Part shown: positions 16,348 through 24,781 of the stretch, one piece after another
How the letters are laid out: the number at the start of each line of letters is the position of its first letter
Position numbering within the stretch: position 1 is the first letter of the stretch
NCBI GenBank assembly: GCA_031254915.1
Contig: JAIRTL010000067.1
Location: 1 to 36,962, forward strand
DNA from: Planctomycetota bacterium
GTDB taxonomy: Bacteria > Planctomycetota > SZUA-567
Direction of reading: 5' to 3'
Length of the DNA stretch: 36,962 nucleotides
The notes under the pieces: generated by a model
The model's database searches: none
What the model was told of the DNA's origin: nothing
The model's input: the letters and a program-made list of their open reading frames with translations, nothing else
Made by a program: the position numbers and the translations under genes

Positions 16348-16363
16348 CGTTCCGAAAGGAACG
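16348..16363 (+). other. GNRA-tetraloop hairpin in the SBP leader
   Basis: CGTTCC and GGAACG form a perfect 6-bp stem closed by a GAAA tetraloop, a very stable RNA loop. It lies about 10 bases after the predicted transcription start and 45 bases before the gene. It could protect the 5' end of the mRNA. Confidence 0.45.
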
Positions 16364-16408
16364 GAGAATTCGTCCGCATTTGTTTGCGACAGGAATGGAA
16401 AGCGCCGC

Positions 16409-18409
16409 ATGCGTCAAGGTTCCCTCTGGAGCGGATTGCTCGCTCTGCTGAATTTGGCGGTCGTCGCCGTGGCGGTGTATGTCGCCGTCGACGCGCTCGA
16501 CCTTTCCCGGCGTCAGAACGTCCGCACCGAGCGGGCGTTGAACCGTCTGGCCACCTCCATCGACAGGTTGAGCGACACGCTGGACGATCTTGAATACGCC
16601 GCTTCGTCGCGGACGGAGCCGGGAGACGACGACGTCGCGACCGCGTCCCGTTCCGGACGGACATCGGGACGCTCCTCCGCCCGCGGCGCGTTCGCGAACG
16701 ACGAGTTCCGCGATCCCGACGCGGAACACGGCGGCAGCCTGGTTACAAGCACCATCAGCTTCATCGGCAGCCTCAATTCGGTGGTGAACAACGAGGCGAC
16801 GCTGTCGTCGATTTACAATTTGTGCGTCGGCAGCCTGGCGCAGCTCAACAACAACGACCTCACCAAGTTCGAGCCGGTCCTCGCCGAGTCGTGGGAAGTG
16901 GACGAGGCCGGTCTCGTGTACACGATCCATCTTAGGAAAAACGCGTTCTGGCAGCCGTACGTCGATCCGGTCACCGGCGACGAGGTTCCCGCCAAGCCGG
17001 TCACTTCGCGGGATTTTCTCTTCTACTGGAACACGATCCAAAACGAGAGCATTCCCTGCGACCCGATCCGCAACTATTACGAACTGCTGGACCGGATCGA
17101 GGCGGTGGACGATTATACGTTCAAGGTGATCTGGCGCGAGGCGTACAGCCTCGGTGAAAGCTTCACCCTCGGGCTGTCGCCGTTGCCCGAACATTATTAT
17201 CGCCCCGATCCGACCTGGGACGACGCCCGCTTCGCGGACGAATTCATTTCGTCGCCGCGCAACCAGTGGATCGTCGGCACCGGGCCGTACAAACTCGTCT
17301 CCTGGGACAAGAACACCGGCGTCACGCTTGAGGTCGACGACAACCATTTCGGCCCCAAGCCCTACATCCGCACGCGGCGGATCCGCGTCATTCCCGATCC
17401 GAACATTTCCTTCCTCGAGTTCAAGCGCGACCAGATCGATTCCTACGGACTTCTGCCGACGCAGTGGCACGAGGAGACGCCGGAACCGCTCTTCCAGCTC
17501 GTCACGCCGGAGATCAAGACGGCGCGCGAGGACTCGCTAGCCTGGGACGCGAAGAAAAAGGCTGGCGAACTGCCGGAAAATTACCAGTTCGAGAAGTTCC
17601 AGTACGAAGGCTCGTCCTGGGCCTATATCGGCTACAACCAGAACCGGCCGATGTTCGCCGATCGCAAGGTGCGCTCCGCCCTTACCCACCTCGTCGACCG
17701 TCAGCGCATCCTGGACGAAGTGTTTCTCGGCCTCGGCGAAATCATTTCCGGCCCCTTCATCCCGCGAAGCCCGTATTACAACCACGACATCAAGCCGCTT
17801 CCCTTCGACATCGAGCGCGCCAAGGAGCTCCTGGCCGAGGCGGGATGGGAAGACACTGACGGCGACGGAATCCTCGACAGGGATTACGACGGCTCGGGCG
17901 AAAGGAAGCCGTTCACTTTCACCTTCATCATCCCCTCGTCGTCGTCGTCCATCCGCAAATGGGCGGCGATCATCGAGCAGGACATGCTCAAGGCCAACAT
18001 CAAGCCGGTCATCAAGCCGATCGACTGGTCCGTGTACGTGCAGTCCCTGGACGAGAAGAATTTCGACGTCTGCTCGCTTCTCTGGTCGGGGGGCGTCGAG
18101 GGCGACCCGTACCAGATATGGCACGGATCGGGCGCGCGGCGCGAAGGCAGCTCCAACCATGTCGGCTACGATTCGCCGGAGGCGAACAGGCTTATCGAGG
18201 AGGGCAGGCGGACGGTGGACAAGCGGAAGCGCTATGCCATCTATCACGAACTTCACCGGGTCATCGCCGAGGACCAGCCCTACACGTTCCTCGTTGCGCC
18301 CACCGTTACCCTCGCGCAGCACAAGCGCTTCCGCAACGCCGTCGTCTACCGCGCCGGCATGGACATGAGCCTTGAATGGATTCCCGAGCAAATGCAGCTG
18401 ATTCGCTGA
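16409..18409 (+). CDS. Membrane-anchored peptide/oligopeptide-binding protein (SBP family 5)
   Basis: The 666-residue product is an extracytoplasmic solute-binding protein of family 5 (DppA/OppA type), which binds peptides or related ligands for ABC uptake. The core runs from about residue 110 to the end. It shows family features such as VLAESWEVDEAGLVYTIHLR, a VTSRDFLFYW segment, GTGPYKLVSW, and an AKELLAEAGWEDTDGDGILD block. Unlike most members it has no lipobox. It starts with a hydrophobic helix (about residues 7-30) that looks like an uncleaved anchor, followed by a probable coiled coil (about 35-65) and a disordered Ser/Arg/Asp linker. No permease or ATPase genes are adjacent. It may work with a distant transporter or serve as a sensor. 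Confidence 0.88.
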   Translation: MRQGSLWSGLLALLNLAVVAVAVYVAVDALDLSRRQNVRTERALNRLATSIDRLSDTLDDLEYAASSRTEPGDDDVATASRSGRTSGRSSARGAFANDEFRDPDAEHGGSLVTSTISFIGSLNSVVNNEATLSSIYNLCVGSLAQLNNNDLTKFEPVLAESWEVDEAGLVYTIHLRKNAFWQPYVDPVTGDEVPAKPVTSRDFLFYWNTIQNESIPCDPIRNYYELLDRIEAVDDYTFKVIWREAYSLGESFTLGLSPLPEHYYRPDPTWDDARFADEFISSPRNQWIVGTGPYKLVSWDKNTGVTLEVDDNHFGPKPYIRTRRIRVIPDPNISFLEFKRDQIDSYGLLPTQWHEETPEPLFQLVTPEIKTAREDSLAWDAKKKAGELPENYQFEKFQYEGSSWAYIGYNQNRPMFADRKVRSALTHLVDRQRILDEVFLGLGEIISGPFIPRSPYYNHDIKPLPFDIERAKELLAEAGWEDTDGDGILDRDYDGSGERKPFTFTFIIPSSSSSIRKWAAIIEQDMLKANIKPVIKPIDWSVYVQSLDEKNFDVCSLLWSGGVEGDPYQIWHGSGARREGSSNHVGYDSPEANRLIEEGRRTVDKRKRYAIYHELHRVIAEDQPYTFLVAPTVTLAQHKRFRNAVVYRAGMDMSLEWIPEQMQLIR

Positions 18410-18451
18410 AGCAGGTTTACATTGGCAGGATTTACCGAGAAAGGAAAAGCG

Positions 18452-19207
18452 ATGCGCACCCCGTTCATCTGCGGCAACTGGAAAATGTACAAGACCGTCT
18501 CCGAGGCGATGGCGTTTCTCGACGCCGCCAAAGGCCTGGTCGGCGGCGTAAACGACGTCGACATCGGCATCGGCGCGCCGGCGACGGCGCTGAAGTCCCT
18601 CGCGGACGGTGCCAAGGGTTCCAACATCATGATCGGCGGCGAGAACTGCCACTGGGAGAATGAAGGCGCGTTCACCGGCGAAATTTCTCCGCAGATGCTT
18701 GTCGAGGCGGGTTGCAAGTTCGTCATCATCGGCCACTCGGAGCGCCGCAGGTATTTCGGCGAAACGAACGAGACCGTGAACAAGAAGGTCAAGGCCGCCC
18801 TCGCGGCCGGCCTTGTCGTCATCATGTGCTGCGGAGAAACGCTTGCGGAGCGCGAGGCGGGCAAGACCGACGCGGTCGTCGCCGACCACGTCAAGAACGG
18901 CATCGCCGGGCTTTCGATGGATGAAATGGCCAAAGTCGTCATCGCCTACGAACCGGTCTGGGCGATCGGCACCGGCAAGACCGCCACCCCGGAGCAGGCG
19001 CAGGACGTCCATGCCGTCATCCGCAAGCTCCTCGCCGGCATGTTCGGCGACGCGGTTGCGCAGACGACCCGCATCCAGTACGGCGGCTCCGTCAAGCCCG
19101 AGAACGTCAGGGAAATCATGGCCAAGCCCGACGTCGACGGCGCGCTCGTCGGCGGCGCCAGCCTCAAGCCCGACTCCTTCGCCAAGCTGGTGAACTTCAA
19201 GGCCTAG
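18452..19207 (+). CDS. tpiA: Triosephosphate isomerase
   Basis: This enzyme interconverts dihydroxyacetone phosphate and glyceraldehyde 3-phosphate in glycolysis and gluconeogenesis. The 251-residue product has the family's normal length and all signature motifs: GNWKMYK at the N-terminus (substrate-binding Asn and Lys), GHSERR with the catalytic His, YEPVWAIGTG with the catalytic Glu and loop 6, and the phosphate-binding YGGSV and VGGASL segments. The start at 18452 follows an AAGGAAAAG site; an in-frame ATG-less extension upstream is ignored. It sits 42 bases behind the peptide-binding protein gene and 12 bases before tatC. Confidence 0.97.
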   Translation: MRTPFICGNWKMYKTVSEAMAFLDAAKGLVGGVNDVDIGIGAPATALKSLADGAKGSNIMIGGENCHWENEGAFTGEISPQMLVEAGCKFVIIGHSERRRYFGETNETVNKKVKAALAAGLVVIMCCGETLAEREAGKTDAVVADHVKNGIAGLSMDEMAKVVIAYEPVWAIGTGKTATPEQAQDVHAVIRKLLAGMFGDAVAQTTRIQYGGSVKPENVREIMAKPDVDGALVGGASLKPDSFAKLVNFKA

Positions 19208-19219
19208 CCGGAAGACAGC

Positions 19220-20233
19220 ATGGGCGACGAGGAAGCCCCTCCCCTTGAGCATATCGCGTCAGCCCCGTTCGATCCGGACGGGGCTGACGATACTGTCGAT
19301 ATCGTCGACTCCGCCATCATGGATTTCGACGCGCGGGAGGCGTATTTGACCGAATGCGCAGGTGCGGACGCGCCGGACTCCGTGGACGCCGCATCCCGCA
19401 CCGTCCCCGGACTGGCGGGGTCGGCGGCTTGCGCATCGCTGCCCGCCGACAAGCCGGCCGCGCCGGAGGAGGAGGACGACGGCGGGCGCGTCATCACGGA
19501 TACCGTCCGCAACATCGGGCCGCACCTCGACGAACTCCGCCGCCGCCTCGTTTTTTCCGTCCTCGCGTTCATACCCGCCTTCGCGGTCGGCCTCTGGCTG
19601 TACCAAACCCTCTGGGACGCGCTTCTTCTTCCCCTGCGGGACGCCTCGCCGCATCTCATGCGTTTTCAGGCGTTGACGCCGTCGGACGGGTTGCTGCTCA
19701 TGATGCGGATCGCCTTCGCCTTCGCGCTGTTCGTCTCCATGCCGATTTGGATTTCCCAGGCGTGGGCCTTCGTGTCGCCGGGTCTCAGCGCGGGGGAACG
19801 ACGCTGGCTGTATCTTGCCTGCGGAGCGGGCGGAGTCCTTTTCTTCATGGGCGTCCTCGTCGCCTATTTCGGCGGCATCCCGCTGGCGTTGGGCTACCTG
19901 CTGCCGCTCAACCAGACGCTTGCCGGGTGGGAGAACTCCTTCACCGGCGGCGGCTACGTCGATTTCATCGTCACCTGCTGCTTCGGCTTCGGCGCCGCTT
20001 TCGAACTGCCCCTCGTCATGCTCGTGCTCGGTTGGGCGGGGCTGATCACCCCCGAGGGCGTGCGCGCCTGGTGGCGCTATGTCGTTTTGTTCGTGTTCGT
20101 CCTTTCGGCGGTCATGACGCCGCCTGATCCATTTTCCCAGTTGATGTTGGCGCTTCCCATGCTCGGGCTGTTTTTCATCGGCTATTTCCTGGTAAAATGG
20201 ACCGGGGCGCGAAAGAGAACGGAGTCGGAATGA
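19220..20233 (+). CDS. tatC: Sec-independent translocase subunit TatC with acidic N-terminal extension
   Basis: TatC binds twin-arginine signal peptides and starts Tat translocation. The core begins at HLDELRRRL (about residue 102), the standard N-terminal motif, and continues through six membrane helices. It includes the family segments around FVSPGLSAGERRW and the final MTPPDPFSQLMLALPM. The product as called is 337 residues, about 80-90 longer than usual, because an acidic, low-complexity stretch of about 100 residues precedes the core. The start is uncertain: 19220 has only a weak binding site, ATG 19319 is an in-frame alternative, and a 12-bp hairpin lies between the two. The stop overlaps the next gene as ATGA. 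Confidence 0.9.
   Translation: MGDEEAPPLEHIASAPFDPDGADDTVDIVDSAIMDFDAREAYLTECAGADAPDSVDAASRTVPGLAGSAACASLPADKPAAPEEEDDGGRVITDTVRNIGPHLDELRRRLVFSVLAFIPAFAVGLWLYQTLWDALLLPLRDASPHLMRFQALTPSDGLLLMMRIAFAFALFVSMPIWISQAWAFVSPGLSAGERRWLYLACGAGGVLFFMGVLVAYFGGIPLALGYLLPLNQTLAGWENSFTGGGYVDFIVTCCFGFGAAFELPLVMLVLGWAGLITPEGVRAWWRYVVLFVFVLSAVMTPPDPFSQLMLALPMLGLFFIGYFLVKWTGARKRTESE
19257..19289 (+). other. Perfect 12-bp hairpin in the 5' part of tatC
   Basis: Arms 19257-19268 and 19278-19289 pair perfectly over 12 mostly G-C base pairs around a 9-nt loop. It lies 50 bases after the tpiA stop and inside the acidic extension of tatC as called. No T tract follows. It may mark an intercistronic RNA element, which would argue for a later tatC start, or a translation-slowing structure. 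Confidence 0.5.
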
Positions 20234-22458
20234 GAATAAGGCTGACGGCGGCGTTTTCGCTCGCGTGCGCGCTTTACGCGTTCGCATGCGTCGCGGCGGA
20301 GGAAAAAAAGCCGAAGCTCGACAAGGCGAGCTTCGCGCGCCAATTCCGGACCCACTGCGTCCAGGTGTTCGTCAGGGCGAGGATAGCGGACGGGAAGACG
20401 CCGTCCATGGGGTCCTTCGCGGACGATATCCAGAGCGAGCGCCCGACCCGGCTCGGCGGTTATTGGCGGGACGACCGCCACGTCGTCCTCGAGGACCCGG
20501 GCCTCACCGACCGCTTCATCCGCTCCATCGAGATAGGCGTTCCGGGCGGGGGCGAGCGCCGCTGGCCGGCTCGCGTCGCGGCGCGCTTCCAGCACATGCA
20601 GGCGATGCTCATCGAGGTTCTTCCGGACGACGAAGGCGAAATGCCGACGGCGCATCCGCTTTCGTTTTCGCGCGGCGGCCTCGATTTCGACAGCCACGTC
20701 GTCGCCTCCTACTCCTGGGACAACGAATGGCGGATCGGCGTTCATGGTTCGATGGGCGAGCGCACATGGGGAGAGGACGGCGCCGAAACGGTCAGGATCG
20801 CGAACAGGGGGATTGTTCACTCGGCTGAAGGCAGGGCTCTCGGCCTGGCTTTCGGCGATTCCATTCGGGTTCGCGGCGGACAGGACTGGCTGTGGCGCGC
20901 GGCCATGGGCGCGCCGGCAATCCGCATGGAGCGGTATCGCGAACTGCATGCCGATTTGCGGCGCAGGCTGGCGGCGGCCGCCCTCGAGGCGCATTTCCGG
21001 CTCAGGGTAGAGATAGAGGACGACGAGGCGCCGTTGATGTGGTTGAATTCCACCGCCGGCGACATCGGCGAATCGACGCCCGAACTGTGGTCGACCGCCT
21101 TTGTGACCGGCCCAAGACGCGTGTTCATTCCGGCGAAATTGGACGCGCGCGGGATTTCCCGGGTCGAGTCCGTCTCGTTGCGCCTTGCGTCCGGTCGGGA
21201 GATTCCCGCCCGCTTCGTCGGCGCGGCCCGCGATTTCATGGCGATAATCGCGGAAACGGACGAGGACCTTCCCGTCGACGCGCTTCCTCCCGGATTCGCC
21301 CTGCTCGATCCCTTCGTTGTCCCGGACGAGGCGTTTATGCCGGACAGCGACTTCGACGGCGGCGGCAGGCAGGGGCTGTTTCTCCGCTGGCGCGTCGACT
21401 ACGATCTTGGCCGCCGGCGCGAAACGCCCGACCACGACCGCTGGCTCGGCACGCACCGCGGATACGGAGACGTGCCGATCGTCACCACCATCGCGAACGA
21501 GGAGGAGGGCAGCCTCGCCTTCGACCTCGACGGCAACCTGATCGCGCTCGCCCTGGCGCAGCGCATTCAGCCGATCGATTCGCCGACGACGGGAAGGGCG
21601 CGGACGGGAGCGCCGGCGTTCCGCCCGATGCGGCGGCTGTACGAGGCGCTCCATCGCGAGGGCGCGATCGATCCCACTCTGGCGCCGACCGCGGCCGGGG
21701 ACGGCAAGCGCCTGATCGGCCTCGGAATCGAATGGCAACAACTGGACGCGAACACCTCGCGCCTTTTCGACGCCGAAAAGGCGACCCGCGGCGGCAAGGT
21801 CGGGCTTCTCGTCATCCGGGTCTATCCGGATACGCCCGCGGACGAAATCGGTCTTCGCGAGCACGACGTCCTGCTTCGTTTTTTCGTGCCCGGCCAAGCC
21901 GAACCGCTCGAGCTTTCCCCGATGTCGGACCATATGACGGCGATTTCACTCCTCGACCTCGAAGACATGTCGGTGGAGGCGACGCAACGCATCATGGCCA
22001 ACCTCCCGCCGCCGTGGCCGTCGCGGGAAAACATGCTTTCCACCGTGCTGACCGGGATCGGAGTCGGCCGCGTCGTCAGGCTGGAGTACCTCCGTGAAGG
22101 CGAACTCCGCGAGGCGGAATTCGTCACCAGGTATGCGCCGCCCGACTATAAGAATTCGCCGCACTACAAGGCCGGGGCGCTTGGCCTCACCGTGAAGCCG
22201 GTCACCTACGAAGTGCGGAACTTTTTCCGCCGCGACGACGATTCGGGCGTCATCGTCTCGAAAGTCGAGGTCGGCGGCCGCGCCGCCGTGGCCGGTCTGC
22301 ATCCGTACCACCTGATCCTCGCCGTCGACGGCGTCGAGGTCGACGGCTTCGAGGGGTTCAAGCGCGCCATGGCCGCGTTCGAGAACGGCGATGCTGGCAG
22401 CGTCGAGTTCCTGGTGGAAGGTTTCGGCAAGACAAGACTGGTAAAAATCGAGCATTGA
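20230..22458 (+). CDS. Secreted HtrA-like pseudo-protease with two PDZ domains
   Basis: The 742-residue product has a cleavable signal peptide (about residues 1-24, ending CVAA). Two regions resemble degenerate trypsin-like HtrA lobes, with a DDRHVVLEDPGL segment near residue 80 and a SLAFDLDGNLIALALA segment near 435 that matches the strand after the catalytic serine in HtrA. Two PDZ modules follow (about 470-620 and 640-742; the second has the typical RAAVAGLHPYHLILAVDGVE run). The GNSGGP serine motif is replaced by EEEGSL and the usual TNxHVV histidine context is not clear, so proteolysis is unlikely. The fold reading is by motif inspection only. Its ATG overlaps the tatC stop, so it is translationally coupled to tatC. 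A periplasmic scaffold or chaperone role is inferred. Confidence 0.7.
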   Translation: MRIRLTAAFSLACALYAFACVAAEEKKPKLDKASFARQFRTHCVQVFVRARIADGKTPSMGSFADDIQSERPTRLGGYWRDDRHVVLEDPGLTDRFIRSIEIGVPGGGERRWPARVAARFQHMQAMLIEVLPDDEGEMPTAHPLSFSRGGLDFDSHVVASYSWDNEWRIGVHGSMGERTWGEDGAETVRIANRGIVHSAEGRALGLAFGDSIRVRGGQDWLWRAAMGAPAIRMERYRELHADLRRRLAAAALEAHFRLRVEIEDDEAPLMWLNSTAGDIGESTPELWSTAFVTGPRRVFIPAKLDARGISRVESVSLRLASGREIPARFVGAARDFMAIIAETDEDLPVDALPPGFALLDPFVVPDEAFMPDSDFDGGGRQGLFLRWRVDYDLGRRRETPDHDRWLGTHRGYGDVPIVTTIANEEEGSLAFDLDGNLIALALAQRIQPIDSPTTGRARTGAPAFRPMRRLYEALHREGAIDPTLAPTAAGDGKRLIGLGIEWQQLDANTSRLFDAEKATRGGKVGLLVIRVYPDTPADEIGLREHDVLLRFFVPGQAEPLELSPMSDHMTAISLLDLEDMSVEATQRIMANLPPPWPSRENMLSTVLTGIGVGRVVRLEYLREGELREAEFVTRYAPPDYKNSPHYKAGALGLTVKPVTYEVRNFFRRDDDSGVIVSKVEVGGRAAVAGLHPYHLILAVDGVEVDGFEGFKRAMAAFENGDAGSVEFLVEGFGKTRLVKIEH

Positions 22459-22471
22459 TTCGGTTACTATT

Positions 22472-22483
22472 GCCCTTCGGGGC
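22472..22483 (+). other. UUCG-tetraloop mini-hairpin before the dehydrogenase gene
   Basis: GCCC-TTCG-GGGC forms a short 4-bp stem with the very stable UUCG tetraloop, followed after 7 bases by ATTTTTC. It lies between the PDZ gene stop and the dehydrogenase ribosome binding site and could be a weak terminator or processing site. Confidence 0.35.
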
Positions 22484-22499
22484 GCCCACCATTTTTCTC

Positions 22500-22506
22500 A
22501 AGGAGG
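22500..22506 (+). promoter_or_regulatory. Ribosome binding site of the short-chain dehydrogenase
   Basis: AAGGAGG lies 5 bases before ATG 22512. It fixes this start over an in-frame ATG at 22455 that overlaps the PDZ gene stop. Confidence 0.75.
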
Positions 22507-22511
22507 CGTTT

Positions 22512-23282
22512 ATGGACAAATCGGTCGAAAGAGTGGCGATCGTCACCGGCGGCGGCAGGGGCATCGGCCTGGGAATTTCCCGCGCCCTGGCGGACAAGGG
22601 CAAGAAGCTCGCCATCGTCTACGCCAAAGGCGTGGAACACGCCGAGAGGGCGAAGGAAGAGCTGTCAAGGAAGACCGAAGTGATGCTCGTCAAGGCCGAC
22701 GTCGGCGTCAAGACGGAAGCCGACCGGGCGGTGCGCGAGGTCGTCGGCCGCTGGGGCAGGGCGGACATCCTCGTCAACAACGCGGGCGTGTTCGATTACC
22801 GCACCCTCGAGGAAATGGACGAGGCGTTTTTCGAACGCATTCACCGCATCAACCTGCTTTCCGCCATCTTCATGAGCCAGGCCGTGTTGCCGACGATGAA
22901 GAAGCACCGCTTCGGCCGCATTCTCAACGCCAGTTCAATTTCCGGGCGCCTTGCCGACATCGGCCTTATCGCCTACGGCTGCTCCAAGGCCGGCGTCGAC
23001 ATCTTCACCAGGATCGCGGCCGGCGAGCTCGGCCCCTGGGGCATCACCGTGAACGCCTACGCCCCCGGCATCATCGCCACGGACATGACGGCGGGCATCA
23101 TCGAGACCCGCGCCGTGGAAAAGCTCGCCTCCATCCCGCTCGACCGCTTCGGCGACATCATGGACGCGGGCCATCTCATCGCCTTCCTCGCCTCCGACGA
23201 AGCCGGCTACATCACCGGCGAAATCATCGGCGTCGACGGCGGCATGTGCAAGGTCCAGAGCACCATCAAGCTGAAGGATTGA
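22512..23282 (+). CDS. Short-chain dehydrogenase/reductase (FabG-like)
   Basis: The 256-residue protein is a classical SDR with an NAD(P)-binding TGGGRGIG motif (12-19), NNAG (89-92), and the catalytic set N114, S142, Y155 and K159 (YGCSK). A C-terminal VDGGM segment completes the fold. Such enzymes oxidise or reduce alcohol/ketone groups with NAD(P)H; FabG-like sequences also include many polyol dehydrogenases. It lies only 4 bases ahead of xylB, so a role in feeding a ketopentose (for example from a pentitol) into xylulokinase is a reasonable inference from context. An ordinary 3-ketoacyl reductase role is less likely here because no fatty-acid genes are nearby. Confidence 0.88.
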   Translation: MDKSVERVAIVTGGGRGIGLGISRALADKGKKLAIVYAKGVEHAERAKEELSRKTEVMLVKADVGVKTEADRAVREVVGRWGRADILVNNAGVFDYRTLEEMDEAFFERIHRINLLSAIFMSQAVLPTMKKHRFGRILNASSISGRLADIGLIAYGCSKAGVDIFTRIAAGELGPWGITVNAYAPGIIATDMTAGIIETRAVEKLASIPLDRFGDIMDAGHLIAFLASDEAGYITGEIIGVDGGMCKVQSTIKLKD

Positions 23283-23286
23283 TTCC

Positions 23287-24768
23287 ATGCTTATAGGCGT
23301 CGATATCGGCACTTCCGGCGCGAAGGCGATCCTCATGACGGAGGAGGGCAAGATCGTCCGTTCGCATCGGGAGGAGTATCCCATCAAGACTCCGCATCCC
23401 GGCTGGGCGGAACAGGATCCCGGGCTCTGGCTCGACAAGGCGTCGCTTTGCGTCGCGAAGGTGGCGGCCGGGGATGCGGCGTCGGTGAAAGGGGTCGCCT
23501 TCTCCGGACAAATGCACGGCATCGTCCTCGTCGACGGCGAGTGCCGGCCGGTGCGGAACGCGATCATCTGGGCGGACAACCGCTCGCGAACCCAGCTCGA
23601 GGCGATCGAGTCGACGGTCGGCGCAGCGGAACTGTGCGCCGTCGCCCTCAACCGCGCCGCGTCCGGATTCGGCCTGCCGTCGCTCGTCTGGCTGCGGGAC
23701 AACGAGCCGGATGCGCTCGATCGCGCCGCCTGCGTCCTCTGTCCGAAGGATTACGTCCGCGCCCGCCTGTGCGCGGAGATGGGCCAGGAGGCGTCCGACG
23801 CTTCCTCGACCTGTTGTCTTGACGTGAAAAACGTCGAATGGGCGTGGGACATCCTGCGGAAATTGAAACTGCCGGAGCACATCTTTCCGCCTGTCGCCCG
23901 CTCCCATGAACTCGCCGGAGCGTTGACGGCGGAAGGGGCGGAGCGCTGCGGTCTACCCGCCGGCACGCCCCTCTATTTCGGCGGCGCCGACAACGGCATG
24001 GCCGGAATCGGCTCCGGCATCGTCGAGGAGGGGGATATCGGCGTCAACATCGGCACCGGCGGACAGGTGGGGACGATCGCCTCGACCCCGTATTTCGACG
24101 CCGAATTCCGCACCTCGACCTTCTGCCACCCCATAGCCGGGCGCTGGAGCCTGTTCGGCGCCACGCTCGCGGCGGGTCTGTCGCTGAAATGGTATCGGGA
24201 AACGTTTCACAGGACCAGGGAATTCGCCGATCTCGACGATATGGCCGCCCGGGCGGAACCGGGTTCGCGCGACCTCTTTTTCCTTCCGTATCTCGCGGGA
24301 GAGCGAACGCCATGGCTCGACCCTGCCGCTCGCGGCGTTTTCTGGGGAATGACGCTCCGCCATGGCGAGACCGAGGCCATCCGCGCCGTTCTCGAAGGCG
24401 TCGCCTACGCCCTTGACCAGAGCTTCCAGTTGATCAAGGCGGCGGGGGTCGTTCCCCGGCGCATGCTCTCGACCGGCGGCGGGGCGAAAAGTTCAGTCTG
24501 GCCGCAGATTCAGGCGGATATGTTCGGCATGCCGGTGCATGCCGTCTCCGGAGGCGACGCCTGCGTCGGCGCCGCCATCGTCGCCGGGGTCGGCGCGGGC
24601 ATGTTCAAGGACGTCTTCGAAGGCTGTCGGGCGGCGGTCGCGCCGGGGGGCAAAATCTATGAACCGAACCCCGAGGCGCAACGGATTTACGCCGAGCGGA
24701 AGTCATTCTTCGCCGACCTGTACCTGAAGAACCGGGAACTGTTCGCGCGCATCTCCGTCATGCCATGA
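23287..24768 (+). CDS. xylB: Xylulokinase (FGGY carbohydrate kinase)
   Basis: This enzyme phosphorylates D-xylulose (or a related sugar) to feed the pentose phosphate pathway. The 493-residue product matches the xylulokinase length. It has the N-terminal phosphate loop GVDIGTSGAKA, the substrate-contacting FSGQMHG segment, the catalytic Asp in GGADNGMAG (D235), the second phosphate motif NIGTGGQVG and the C-terminal LSTGGGAKSSVW adenosine-binding block. The FGGY family has several sugar specificities; the QMHG motif favours xylulose. The start has an AAGGA site that overlaps the end of the dehydrogenase gene, which suggests a coupled two-gene unit. It is convergent with the lipoprotein gene, 13 bases away. 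Confidence 0.92.
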   Translation: MLIGVDIGTSGAKAILMTEEGKIVRSHREEYPIKTPHPGWAEQDPGLWLDKASLCVAKVAAGDAASVKGVAFSGQMHGIVLVDGECRPVRNAIIWADNRSRTQLEAIESTVGAAELCAVALNRAASGFGLPSLVWLRDNEPDALDRAACVLCPKDYVRARLCAEMGQEASDASSTCCLDVKNVEWAWDILRKLKLPEHIFPPVARSHELAGALTAEGAERCGLPAGTPLYFGGADNGMAGIGSGIVEEGDIGVNIGTGGQVGTIASTPYFDAEFRTSTFCHPIAGRWSLFGATLAAGLSLKWYRETFHRTREFADLDDMAARAEPGSRDLFFLPYLAGERTPWLDPAARGVFWGMTLRHGETEAIRAVLEGVAYALDQSFQLIKAAGVVPRRMLSTGGGAKSSVWPQIQADMFGMPVHAVSGGDACVGAAIVAGVGAGMFKDVFEGCRAAVAPGGKIYEPNPEAQRIYAERKSFFADLYLKNRELFARISVMP

Positions 24769-24781
24769 GACGTTTGGGGCG

